From NCBI GenBank assembly GCA_024654265.1, contig JANLIO010000055.1, positions 1 through 40,943 on the forward strand: a stretch of 40,943 nt of DNA, given 5' to 3'. This document shows positions 19,069 to 27,943 of the stretch, one piece after another. Each line of letters begins with the position of its first letter. Positions within the stretch are counted from its first letter, which is position 1. The DNA is from a bacterium. GTDB taxonomy: Bacteria > Patescibacteriota > Patescibacteriia > 2-12-FULL-60-25. The translations under genes and the position numbers were made by a program. Under the pieces are notes generated by a model. That model searched no databases and was not told where the DNA came from. It saw nothing but the letters and a program-made list of their open reading frames with translations.

Positions 19069-20346
19069 ATGTTAGAAAAATTTCTAAATATTTGGAAGAT
19101 TAAAGATCTGCGACACGCGTTCCTCTTTGTGTTTGGTGTGATGGTTTTATTCCGAGTCGCAGCGCATATCCCGCTTCCGGGAATTGATCTTGTGGCTCTT
19201 CGAAGTTTTTTTGAAGCAAATCAAGTATTAGGACTTTTGAATATTTTTTCAGGTGGAACGATTAATCGTTTCTCTGTTGTCGCACTTGGTGTTGCTCCGT
19301 TTATTACATCATCAATTATTTTTCAGCTCCTTGGCATGATTGTGCCAAGCATTGAAGCAATCCAAAAGGATGGAGAAGCTGGCCAAAAAAAGATAAACCA
19401 ATGGACGCGTCTTGCAACGGTTCCTCTCGCAATGTTGCAATCATTCGCACTTTTGTCGTTGTTACGTCAGTCACAATTTCAAATTATTTCAAGGAACGAT
19501 GCTTTCTTTGTCATTACATTAATCATGACTGTTACAGCAGGGACAGTATTCCTGATGTGGCTTGGAGAACTTATCTCTGAAAAGAAAATTGGAAATGGTA
19601 TTTCACTCATGATTTTTGCCGGAATTTTAGCTGGCTTACCGCAACAGGTCTCACAGCTCATTGTTTCATTTGATTCATCGCAAATATTTACGTGGGTGAT
19701 CTATGCTTTGATCGCTCTTATTACGATTGTTGGTGTTGTGTATGTCACAGAAGCACAGCGTAATATTCCCGTGCAATACGCGCGTCAAACACGTGGAACA
19801 GGAGTATTGTCCGGTGGCGTTGCTTCGCATTTGCCACTTCGTGTAAACATGGCTGGCGTGATCCCAATCATTTTCGCAATTTCAATTCTTATTTTCCCAT
19901 CGGTAATCGCACAGTTTTTCTTGACGGCGCGGACACAGTGGGTTGCTGACGCGGCGCGATGGGTCATTGCTATTCTTCAGAATCAGGCTGTATACGGTAT
20001 TTCGTATTTTCTTCTTGTTTTTGCATTTACTTTCTTCTACACCGCAATTATTTTTCAGCCAGATCAAATTGCAGAGAATTTACAGAAGCAAGGAGGTTTT
20101 ATCCCAGGTATTCGTCCGGGAAAACCAACATCTGAGTATCTTCAAGCTGTAATCTCGCGAATCAATCTTTTTGGGGCATCATTCCTTGGTCTTATTGCTG
20201 TCCTCCCAATTTTAGCGCAAGGATCTGGTGGAAATCAGCTTCTCGCTGTTGGCGGAACATCGTTACTTATCGTTGTCTCCGTTGTTATTGAATCGGTAAA
20301 ACAGGTCGAATCGCAAATCACAATGCGACAGTACGACGCGTATTAG
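19069..20346 (+). CDS. secY: protein translocase subunit SecY
   Basis: HIPLPGIDLVAL...GVAPFITSSIIFQLL...QGGFIPGIRPGKPTSEYL; start at ATG 19069. Confidence 0.98.
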   Translation: MLEKFLNIWKIKDLRHAFLFVFGVMVLFRVAAHIPLPGIDLVALRSFFEANQVLGLLNIFSGGTINRFSVVALGVAPFITSSIIFQLLGMIVPSIEAIQKDGEAGQKKINQWTRLATVPLAMLQSFALLSLLRQSQFQIISRNDAFFVITLIMTVTAGTVFLMWLGELISEKKIGNGISLMIFAGILAGLPQQVSQLIVSFDSSQIFTWVIYALIALITIVGVVYVTEAQRNIPVQYARQTRGTGVLSGGVASHLPLRVNMAGVIPIIFAISILIFPSVIAQFFLTARTQWVADAARWVIAILQNQAVYGISYFLLVFAFTFFYTAIIFQPDQIAENLQKQGGFIPGIRPGKPTSEYLQAVISRINLFGASFLGLIAVLPILAQGSGGNQLLAVGGTSLLIVVSVVIESVKQVESQITMRQYDAY

Positions 20347-20418
20347 AACGGCTGTTCGATTCAAGGATTCAATTGCTCATTGCTATAAACTCGGTTAAAT
20401 ACCGAGAAAGGGGGTCTT

Positions 20419-20457
20419 ATGGGTTGCTCATTAAACAAAGAAAGGTGGTTTAGATGA
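20419..20457 (+). CDS. possible 12-aa leader peptide MGCSLNKERWFR, overlapping the start of the next ORF
   Basis: SD-like GAGAAAGGGGG 5 nt upstream; stop overlaps downstream ATG (ATGA at 20454-20457). Confidence 0.35.
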   Translation: MGCSLNKERWFR

Positions 20458-21179
20458 ATCTTCCGAGTTTTGAAGATGTTGAACGTGAGGTTCGAAAAAC
20501 CTTTCCGCTGTCTGCCTTAGGCAGATTGAAAGAAGAGATTACGATCCAAAAGATGCGATTCGTATCTCGCGTTTTCATCTCGTTGGTGATCGTAAATCTT
20601 CTTTGCGCATTTCTTGTGTCGGCCCTAGGTTTGGTTCGTCTTTGCTCAGGTCGGCTCGTCGCAGTTGCGTGTGTTTGGTTTGCTCTTAGCTTCTTCATGT
20701 GGGTATATAGCCGTTCTGTTATACGACGAGAATACGAACGGCATGTTCTCGAAAAGATTGGAATCTATTTGGTGAATGAGCTTGACGCATATCTTCGTCA
20801 CTCGGATTCAGTCCTGTTGGCGGATCAGATGTATCGTGAGCGTCTTCAGTCCTATTACGGAAGAACGTTGGGACGGGTTGAGAACATGATTCGCTTTATC
20901 CTCGAGGTCAAGATATCGGCACGTTCAAATGCTGAGGCTCGTAAATATCTCAATCGGGCCTATGATGACGCTGTCGGTTTTGCTCAGGAGTTTGAATGGA
21001 GAAGGCGGGGTGATCAAAGGCGCTTTCTTCTCGAGAAGATGGCTCGAGTCGTCGAACAGCGTCGCTTCGAATCGACTTCACTTGAAACGGGATCTGTGGC
21101 TGATGTAGAAGACGGCCTTGATACAGATGAACGCGTTGAAAGTCTTAATGATCTATCACAAGGTCGTACCTTGCATTGA
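20454..21179 (+). CDS. hypothetical membrane protein with two N-terminal TM segments and cytosolic C-terminus
   Basis: 241 aa ORF; hydrophobic VFISLVIVNLLCAFLVSALGLVRL and LVAVACVWFALSFFMWVY; SD AAAGGTGG. Confidence 0.65.
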   Translation: MNLPSFEDVEREVRKTFPLSALGRLKEEITIQKMRFVSRVFISLVIVNLLCAFLVSALGLVRLCSGRLVAVACVWFALSFFMWVYSRSVIRREYERHVLEKIGIYLVNELDAYLRHSDSVLLADQMYRERLQSYYGRTLGRVENMIRFILEVKISARSNAEARKYLNRAYDDAVGFAQEFEWRRRGDQRRFLLEKMARVVEQRRFESTSLETGSVADVEDGLDTDERVESLNDLSQGRTLH

Positions 21180-21181
21180 AT

Positions 21182-21210
21182 CCGCTCACAGCTCATGAGC
21201 GGGTTTTTTT
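21182..21210 (+). terminator. intrinsic terminator
   Basis: CCGCTCA-loop-TGAGCGG followed by TTTTTTT. Confidence 0.85.
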
Positions 21211-21271
21211 ATATTGATACGATCGTTTATAAGAACTACACGACCGAGGACGCATGCGATATACTGGCTCT

Positions 21272-21475
21272 ATGAAAAATCATAATCATAATTTGGTTCA
21301 GCAATTGTCTGAGCTGTTGGATAGTGAATGGCGTTTTAAGCAATACAAAAAAGATGCAAAAGTATGCAAGGGGTGTACAACGCTATGGGCAAAGTTTGAA
21401 AAGTCAGTGAAACCGATGATTGAAGACGTTCGTAAAGAGATTGAATCTCATTCGAAAGGTGGAACGTTTAAGTAG
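21272..21475 (+). CDS. small conserved-looking protein with CxxC
   Basis: 67 aa; MKNHNHNLVQQLSELLDSEWRFKQYKKDAKVCKGCTTLWAKFE; just upstream of the next ORF. Confidence 0.55.
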   Translation: MKNHNHNLVQQLSELLDSEWRFKQYKKDAKVCKGCTTLWAKFEKSVKPMIEDVRKEIESHSKGGTFK

Positions 21476-21480
21476 TGTTT

Positions 21481-22311
21481 ATGAGAGATCCAAAACATCT
21501 TCACGCGGCACGCTGGCTCGTACCAACACTTTTTGTTGTGGCGGGATTTTTTACGATTCTTTTGGTTCGAAACTCAGCCTCGTCGCTCGTTGAATATGCC
21601 GTTCCAATTCCTGCGTGGGCGTATCTCCTTTTCTTCCTTATCGCAGTTATTGTTTTAACTTTTTTAAGAAAACGAACAAGAACTCGAGTTCTTTGGGAGG
21701 CTCTTTTTACAACCGCGATTTTTTTGGGGATATGGTATGTTTTTCTTCTTTTACGGCTTCCATTCGGTGTATCTCTTCTCATTGCGTCGTTTATTACTGT
21801 CCTTCATATTTTTATTCACGTTGCTCTTTTTCATGATGTGTTCTTTTTACTCGGGAGTATTGGAGCGGCTGTTATCTTCGCGGGCTGGCTTCCGGCGGAA
21901 GTTTTACTTGTCATCTTGGTCGGCTTTACCGTCTATGATATGGTGGCTGGGCCACCGGGTGGACCGGTTCAGCACCTTGCATCTCTTCTTGCGTCACTCG
22001 GTTTTATTCCTGGGTTTGCCTTTCCTGAAAAGGGAAGTGATATTTTTCAGGATTTGGATGCCATTGGTTCCGGGAATTGGGTCTTGCTGGGTACGGGTGA
22101 TGTTGTTCTTCCTCTTGCGTTGGTCGCCAGTGCATCGGGATGGAACATTGCTTCCGGGGTGGTTGTTACGCTGGGTATGTTGCTCGGCGCTCTCTTTTTG
22201 ATTGCCAGACGAGATCTTCATCCGCGTGCAGCTTTACCTGGTTTGTCTGCTGGAGCTGCGGTTCCATTTCTAATTCTGTTGTTTGTTCATGCCTTTTTGG
22301 GTGTTGTGTAG
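21481..22311 (+). CDS. presenilin/SPP-like (A22, GxGD-type) intramembrane aspartyl protease candidate
   Basis: Polytopic; FTVYDMVAG (YD motif) and WVLLGTGDVVLPLALVASAS (GxGD motif) followed by LPGLSAGAAVPF, near the PAL-motif position of archaeal presenilin homologues. Confidence 0.72.
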   Translation: MRDPKHLHAARWLVPTLFVVAGFFTILLVRNSASSLVEYAVPIPAWAYLLFFLIAVIVLTFLRKRTRTRVLWEALFTTAIFLGIWYVFLLLRLPFGVSLLIASFITVLHIFIHVALFHDVFFLLGSIGAAVIFAGWLPAEVLLVILVGFTVYDMVAGPPGGPVQHLASLLASLGFIPGFAFPEKGSDIFQDLDAIGSGNWVLLGTGDVVLPLALVASASGWNIASGVVVTLGMLLGALFLIARRDLHPRAALPGLSAGAAVPFLILLFVHAFLGVV

Positions 22312-22324
22312 GCATGAAAAAAGA

Positions 22325-22987
22325 ATGACTCGTGTGTCGAAACGATTACGCATCACACTCTTCGGTCCTCAAGGATCAGGAAAAGGAACGCAAGGAGAAC
22401 TCCTTGCGGATCGTTTTGATATTCCCATTATCGGAGTTGGTGAACTTTTGAAAGCGGAAATTACAGCACGAACTTCGTTGGGGAAAGTTGTTCGAACATA
22501 TGTTGATTCTGGCACACTTGTTCCTGATGACTTAGCAAATGCAATCCTGCAAAAACGATTAAAAAAACTTGAAGGGGAGCGTGGATTTGTTATGGATGGG
22601 TATCCTAGAAATGTTGATCAAGCTGTATGGCTCGATAAGACGGCGCGAATCAATTTGGCAATTCATATTAAAATTTCGGATAATGAATCGGTAGACCGGC
22701 TTTCAGGTCGACTTCAATGTACAGAGTGTAAACAAACGTATCATGTAAAGCATTCACCACCGATTCGTAAAGGATTATGCGCGATCTGTGGAGGAAAACT
22801 TGTGAAACGTTCAGATGATACGAGTCTCGTTATCCGCAAACGTCTTGAAACATACCATTTCATGACAGAACCGCTTGTAAGCTATTATCGACAACGCGGA
22901 GTCCTTTTGAATATAAATGGAGAACAACCTATTCCGTACGTGTTTGAGGAGATTATCAAAAAGATTGCAAAACTTGGGTTTAAGTAG
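22325..22987 (+). CDS. adk: adenylate kinase with Zn-type LID
   Basis: FGPQGSGKGTQ, DGYPRNVDQA, LID with CTEC...CAIC; start inferred at ATG 22325. Confidence 0.92.
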   Translation: MTRVSKRLRITLFGPQGSGKGTQGELLADRFDIPIIGVGELLKAEITARTSLGKVVRTYVDSGTLVPDDLANAILQKRLKKLEGERGFVMDGYPRNVDQAVWLDKTARINLAIHIKISDNESVDRLSGRLQCTECKQTYHVKHSPPIRKGLCAICGGKLVKRSDDTSLVIRKRLETYHFMTEPLVSYYRQRGVLLNINGEQPIPYVFEEIIKKIAKLGFK

Positions 22988-23014
22988 TTGTATGTGGAGG
23001 AATGGATCAAATAT

Positions 23015-23794
23015 ATGTCTAGAATTAAAACATCAGATGAAATTGAATCGTTGAAACGTGGGGGCGTCATTCTTTCGCGTGCACTCCGAAAAGCGCGTGA
23101 GGCTTGTGTTGTAGGTGCGACAACCGAAGAGCTTGATCGAATCGCACGTGAGGAGATTGAAACGTCTGGTGGGAGGCCTTCATTTTTGGGATATCGGATT
23201 TCAAAACATGATCCGGCTTTTTCTTCAACACTTTGCATCTCAATAAACGATGAGGTTGTTCATGGCCCGGCGCTTCCATCGCGTGTGATCCAGAGCGGAG
23301 ATGTTGTTGGGTTGGATATTGGCATGTGGTATGAAGATTTAGCAACAGATATGGCAACGACGGTAATTGTAGGCTCTGTCTCTCCTGAGATTCAGAAACT
23401 CGTCGATGTAACACGCACGTCATTGGAAAATGCCCTTCATGTTGTGAGGGCGGGAGTGCCGGTTGGAGAAATCGGTGTTGCGGTTGAAGATACGGTAAAG
23501 CCACACGGCTTCGGGATTATTCGAGAGCTCGTTGGTCATGGTGTTGGTCACGCTGTTCATGAAGATCCACAAGTTCCGAATTATCGAAATGCAAAAGCAA
23601 TGAAAGTGATGTTAGAGAAAGATATGGTCATTGCCATTGAACCGATGATTACATTGCGTGGAGCTGAAATTGAAACAAAAGATGATCATTGGACGATCGT
23701 AACGCGTGATGGTTCGTGTTCGGCTCATTTTGAGGTCACGATTGCGATTACTGAGGACGGATATGACTTGATTACTCCTTGGCCTGATGTATGA
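23015..23794 (+). CDS. map: methionine aminopeptidase type I
   Basis: SINDEVVHG, GDVVGLDIG, GHGVGHAVHEDPQVPNY, AIEPM. Confidence 0.96.
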   Translation: MSRIKTSDEIESLKRGGVILSRALRKAREACVVGATTEELDRIAREEIETSGGRPSFLGYRISKHDPAFSSTLCISINDEVVHGPALPSRVIQSGDVVGLDIGMWYEDLATDMATTVIVGSVSPEIQKLVDVTRTSLENALHVVRAGVPVGEIGVAVEDTVKPHGFGIIRELVGHGVGHAVHEDPQVPNYRNAKAMKVMLEKDMVIAIEPMITLRGAEIETKDDHWTIVTRDGSCSAHFEVTIAITEDGYDLITPWPDV

Positions 23795-24192
23795 GATTAC
23801 TTGGCTTAGACTACGGAGATAGACGGATTGGTATTGCTCTTGGCGATACGGATTCCAAGATCGCGACTCCTTGGCAAATTGTTGAGGGCGTTGATTTTGA
23901 TGTGCAAGTAAAAGAGATCCAAGAGATCATGATCCGCGAAAAAGCGGATGCTGTTGTAGTAGGTATTCCTTATTCAATGAGTGGTGAAGAAGGGGCGCAA
24001 GCTGAAAAAACACGACAATTTATAGATGTGCTTCGCTCGAAAGGAATTGTGATCCATGAGGCGGATGAAAGACTTTCTTCGAAATTGGCAGATACGTTGG
24101 TTCGAGACGTAAAGAGGCCTGGACCACGGGATGATCTTGCGGCGGCTTCGATTTTGCAAATGTGGCTTGAACGATATGGCGTATCGTCGTGA
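23791..24192 (+). CDS. ruvX: Holliday junction resolvase-like YqgF/RuvX
   Basis: MRLLGLDYGDRRIGIALGD...DERLSS; 4-nt overlap with map. Confidence 0.93.
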   Translation: MRLLGLDYGDRRIGIALGDTDSKIATPWQIVEGVDFDVQVKEIQEIMIREKADAVVVGIPYSMSGEEGAQAEKTRQFIDVLRSKGIVIHEADERLSSKLADTLVRDVKRPGPRDDLAAASILQMWLERYGVSS

Positions 24193-24826
24193 TCGAGCGA
24201 TCGTTCTCCGAAAGGAGACGGTTCGTGATTATGATCGCCGATATACACTGTATGGGCGCGATCATGGACTTTGTGTCGCACTTGCGCGCGGGTCGGCGCG
24301 CCCAAAATCTCGGCAAGCGGGTCATCTTGAACCGTTTTCAGAAGTAGACGTCATGATCGCAAGCGGAAAGTATACGGATCATCTCGCGGTGGCAAAGCAG
24401 ACATCTATTTTTCGTTTACAGGGGTTTCAGCCATCTTTGTTCATCGGTCGATTCTGTGATCTTGTGTGTCGTTTGGTGCGTCCCGGTGTCGTGGATGAGC
24501 GCCTTTTTGATCTCTTAATGGAGGTTCGGTCTGTTTCGCAGTCTTTTCCTCAAGAATGTACATCTGCTCGTCTGCGTTTTTTATTCGCCGGCGCCTCATT
24601 TAAACTGTTGGATATTTTGGGTTATGCTCCTTTATTGAGAGGGTCTGAGTCAGAGATGCGCGTTCTACATCTCTTGCGCAACGCGCCTCTTCATGATGCA
24701 CTTCGTTTAACAACAGAGCGAGATCTTCTTGATCGGGTTGCTGAATATATCGAGTACGAATTGTATTCAACATATTTGGATCAGGACTTTCAAGGCGCAG
24801 CTCTCTTTGCTTCCTATCTTACATAA
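24176..24826 (+). CDS. recO: DNA repair protein RecO
   Basis: MAYRRDRAIVLRKETVRDYDRRYTLYGRDHGLCVALARGSARPKS...GHLEPFSEVDVMI; start at ATG 24176. Confidence 0.88.
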   Translation: MAYRRDRAIVLRKETVRDYDRRYTLYGRDHGLCVALARGSARPKSRQAGHLEPFSEVDVMIASGKYTDHLAVAKQTSIFRLQGFQPSLFIGRFCDLVCRLVRPGVVDERLFDLLMEVRSVSQSFPQECTSARLRFLFAGASFKLLDILGYAPLLRGSESEMRVLHLLRNAPLHDALRLTTERDLLDRVAEYIEYELYSTYLDQDFQGAALFASYLT

Positions 24827-24829
24827 CAT

Positions 24830-26122
24830 ATGACTGTACGAATTTCAGAATTTCAAAATCATGTTGGCGAATCTGTGACAATACGCGGATGGGTGTATAA
24901 CCTCCGCTCTTCCGGGAGTATCGCGTTTTTTCAACTTCGTGATGGATTTGGTTTTACGCAAGCCGTCTTTTCAAAGAATGATGTTTCCGAAGACATGTGG
25001 AATCAGATCCAATCGGTGACAATTGAATCGTCTGTTTCTGTGACCGGAGTTGTAACGCCACATCCAAAAAAAGAAAACGTTTTTGAGTTGCAGGCAACCG
25101 CGGTTGAGATTTTTCAAATCGCGCAAGAATTCCCAATCGGAAAAAAAGAACATGGCCCGGATTTTTTGCTCGATAATCGTCACGTGTGGATACGCTCACA
25201 AACGCAGTGGGCTGTGTTGCGCGTTCGCTCGGAAATCATGACAGCCATTTTTGATTGGATGCGAGAGAATGGATACACCCGGCTGGACACGCCGATCCTC
25301 ACAGCAAATGCGTGTGAGGGAACGACGGATCTTTTTGAACTTCCGTATTTTGAAGAAAAAAAGGCGTATTTAGCCCAAACAGGTCAACTTTATCTTGAAG
25401 CTGCAATTGCATCACTTGGTCGATGTTATGATTTTGGACCTGTGTTCCGTGCAGAGAAATCAAAGACGCGTCGTCATCTTACCGAGTTTTGGATGATGGA
25501 CGCTGAGGCCGCATTTATGACGCATTCGGAGAATATGGACGCGCAAGAAGATATGGTTTGTTTTATCGTTCGTCGAGTGTTGGAGCGATGTCGACAGGAG
25601 TTTGAGATAGTAGAACGAGATGTTTCGAAATTAGAAGCCATTCAAAAACCGTTTCCGCGGTTGACGCATGCGGACGCGGTTTCACGTCTTCAGAAAATGG
25701 GAAGCGACATTCAAGAACGTGATGATCTTGGCGCAGACGATGAAACAAAATTGACCAATGAATTTGAGAGGCCGATTTTTATTGAAAAATATCCGGCAGA
25801 AGTCAAAGCCTTTTATATGAAGCGAGATCCGAATGACGAAACACGATGCTTGAATGCAGATCTTCTTGCGCCTGAAGGGTATGGTGAGATTATCGGCGGA
25901 TCGGAACGCGAGTCTGATCTTGATATGATTACGAAGCGAATCATTGAACACCATTTGTCTCCAGATGTGTTTTCTTGGTATCTCGATCTTCGTCGATACG
26001 GTTCTGTACCGCATTCCGGATTTGGACTAGGACTTGAGCGCATTGTAACGTGGATCTGTGGAAGACATCATGTTCGCGAGTCCATTCCGTTCCCACGACT
26101 TTTGAATAGACTTGAGCCGTAA
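24830..26122 (+). CDS. asnS: asparaginyl-tRNA synthetase
   Basis: IRGWVYNLRSSGSIAFFQLRDG...FGPVFRAEKSKTRRHLTEFWMMDAE...GFGLGLERIV. Confidence 0.95.
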   Translation: MTVRISEFQNHVGESVTIRGWVYNLRSSGSIAFFQLRDGFGFTQAVFSKNDVSEDMWNQIQSVTIESSVSVTGVVTPHPKKENVFELQATAVEIFQIAQEFPIGKKEHGPDFLLDNRHVWIRSQTQWAVLRVRSEIMTAIFDWMRENGYTRLDTPILTANACEGTTDLFELPYFEEKKAYLAQTGQLYLEAAIASLGRCYDFGPVFRAEKSKTRRHLTEFWMMDAEAAFMTHSENMDAQEDMVCFIVRRVLERCRQEFEIVERDVSKLEAIQKPFPRLTHADAVSRLQKMGSDIQERDDLGADDETKLTNEFERPIFIEKYPAEVKAFYMKRDPNDETRCLNADLLAPEGYGEIIGGSERESDLDMITKRIIEHHLSPDVFSWYLDLRRYGSVPHSGFGLGLERIVTWICGRHHVRESIPFPRLLNRLEP

Positions 26123-26136
26123 GATATTGTCATTTT

Positions 26137-27156
26137 ATGCAATCAAATCGAATCGCATTTTCATTCATTCTCATTGCTATCGCGTGTATTGTCGGTGGAT
26201 TTTTTCTCGTAAGTCGACCGAACTCAAAACAGAATGAGAGCTTGGTTGTGCAAATGGAAAATCCAGGACGGCACGGAGATGTTCTTGTTATGGTGAATGA
26301 TGAGCATTCCGTATCTGTCTGGAAGGAGGATGGAACAGAGATTGATGCGCCTGAAGGATTCGTTCGTCTTGAAGCGATCGATACAATCGTTCCCGGTGTT
26401 CATTTCTTTTCCGGAGTTCCCGTGGGTGTTCATTCGAACAAGCGAATCGATAATCTGTATCGAGTTTTGTCTCCAGATCAAAAGCGAGAATTGCGCCCAG
26501 GTTCTGCGCGCGAGGATGGGGCGATGGTTGTAGAAATTGGAATGGGAGATGCGACGGAGGAACATGTTATCCGTTTTCAGGATGGGAAAACCGTGCAGGA
26601 CGGGGAGCCTGTTGGATGGTGGGATTCACAAACGTTTGGTGTTGTTGGCCGTTTGAACGGTGAGCGACATATTCTCGCGGTTGCTCTTTCCGGAAGCGTA
26701 CACGATGTCGCTGTTCTTCCAGACATCGCTGAACAGATCGTGATTCAAAATGGTGCGTTATGGTACGTTACGTTGACTCCGGGGCCTGGGTTAGAGTCGC
26801 CACCAGAACCACCCTCAACGCTTCATTCTGTTGCTCTCGGCGGTGAAGACACCGTTGTATATACGTTTAAAAATGACGCGATACGCCGTTTTATCATTGG
26901 CTCGACCGGTGATATCGCAATTCAAGGAGAGTCTGGAACAACGGAATATTTAAAGGGAATCGATGTGCCAGCTTCTTCGATTGAAAAGGGGATGCCTTTG
27001 TTGTTTGTCCGAGAAGGGGAACTGCTCCTTCGACGTGATAATTCTCTTTTCTTGCGAGATGTGGAAAGTAAGAAAGAGATCTCGCTTGGGACGTATACGG
27101 GGTTTGATCCCATTGTATCTGTGCTTCCTGCAGAGGATATCGACGAAAATCAATAA
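26137..27156 (+). CDS. hypothetical exported/membrane-anchored protein
   Basis: 339 aa; N-terminal signal anchor IAFSFILIAIACIVGGFFLVS, then extracytoplasmic domain. Confidence 0.65.
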   Translation: MQSNRIAFSFILIAIACIVGGFFLVSRPNSKQNESLVVQMENPGRHGDVLVMVNDEHSVSVWKEDGTEIDAPEGFVRLEAIDTIVPGVHFFSGVPVGVHSNKRIDNLYRVLSPDQKRELRPGSAREDGAMVVEIGMGDATEEHVIRFQDGKTVQDGEPVGWWDSQTFGVVGRLNGERHILAVALSGSVHDVAVLPDIAEQIVIQNGALWYVTLTPGPGLESPPEPPSTLHSVALGGEDTVVYTFKNDAIRRFIIGSTGDIAIQGESGTTEYLKGIDVPASSIEKGMPLLFVREGELLLRRDNSLFLRDVESKKEISLGTYTGFDPIVSVLPAEDIDENQ

Positions 27157-27176
27157 AACGCGTAGCATATAGTTCT

Positions 27177-27857
27177 ATGGATCTACCAACAAGAGGGCTC
27201 AAAATGTGGGCGACATGGGGTGCTGTCGTTCTTCTTTTATTATTGATTTTACCGATTGTCGCAACGTATTATTTTGTAAAAGAGGTTGATCGGTATCAGC
27301 TGTGTCAAAGCGACGTCGCGCAAAATGAAGATTGTGAGCCTGGTCCGCTGTGGTCATTTATTCGTGAATTGGAAGATAGTTCGAGTGGCGATGTATCAGG
27401 AGCAATCGATCCGACGGGGTCTGATGCAGAGATGGCGAATCAAGCGTTGAATTTATTTGCAAAAGATGAAGGAAAGCCATGTGGATCTGATTTTGGATAC
27501 TGCGGTTCAGGCTTGATCTGTGTAACGGATACCGAGGAGGTGGAGATTGGTATTTGTCGCAAAACAACCGAATCGTCACCGTTGATTCTTTCTTTGAAAT
27601 TGGAAGGGATGGCTCTTGATCAAGGTGTTTATGTTGGTACAGCAGGGGAGGATGTTCGTATTGCGGTTCAGGCGGTGAACGGTGATCGTGCTGAGATGAT
27701 CATCGGTGGTCAAACACTTTCCTTAAGCCGAGGGGATGGCGGGCAATTTACAGGCGTATATACATTGCCAAAAAATCTTCAGGGTCATGCTCTTCTTTTT
27801 GTGGAAAAGGGTCTTGAAACAGCGTCTGTCTCTGTGCCGGTTGTTAGCGTGGAATAG
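27177..27857 (+). CDS. hypothetical single-TM protein with extracytoplasmic Cys-rich motif
   Basis: 226 aa; TM WGAVVLLLLLILPIVATYYFV; GKPCGSDFGYCGSGLICVTDTEEVEIGICRK. Confidence 0.7.
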   Translation: MDLPTRGLKMWATWGAVVLLLLLILPIVATYYFVKEVDRYQLCQSDVAQNEDCEPGPLWSFIRELEDSSSGDVSGAIDPTGSDAEMANQALNLFAKDEGKPCGSDFGYCGSGLICVTDTEEVEIGICRKTTESSPLILSLKLEGMALDQGVYVGTAGEDVRIAVQAVNGDRAEMIIGGQTLSLSRGDGGQFTGVYTLPKNLQGHALLFVEKGLETASVSVPVVSVE

Positions 27858-27943
27858 ATACGTAGATATAAAATACTGATTGTTGTCGGTTGCGTTTTAA
27901 AAGTGCTGGCAGATACACAGATAATGAACAAAGAAGAAAAAAT

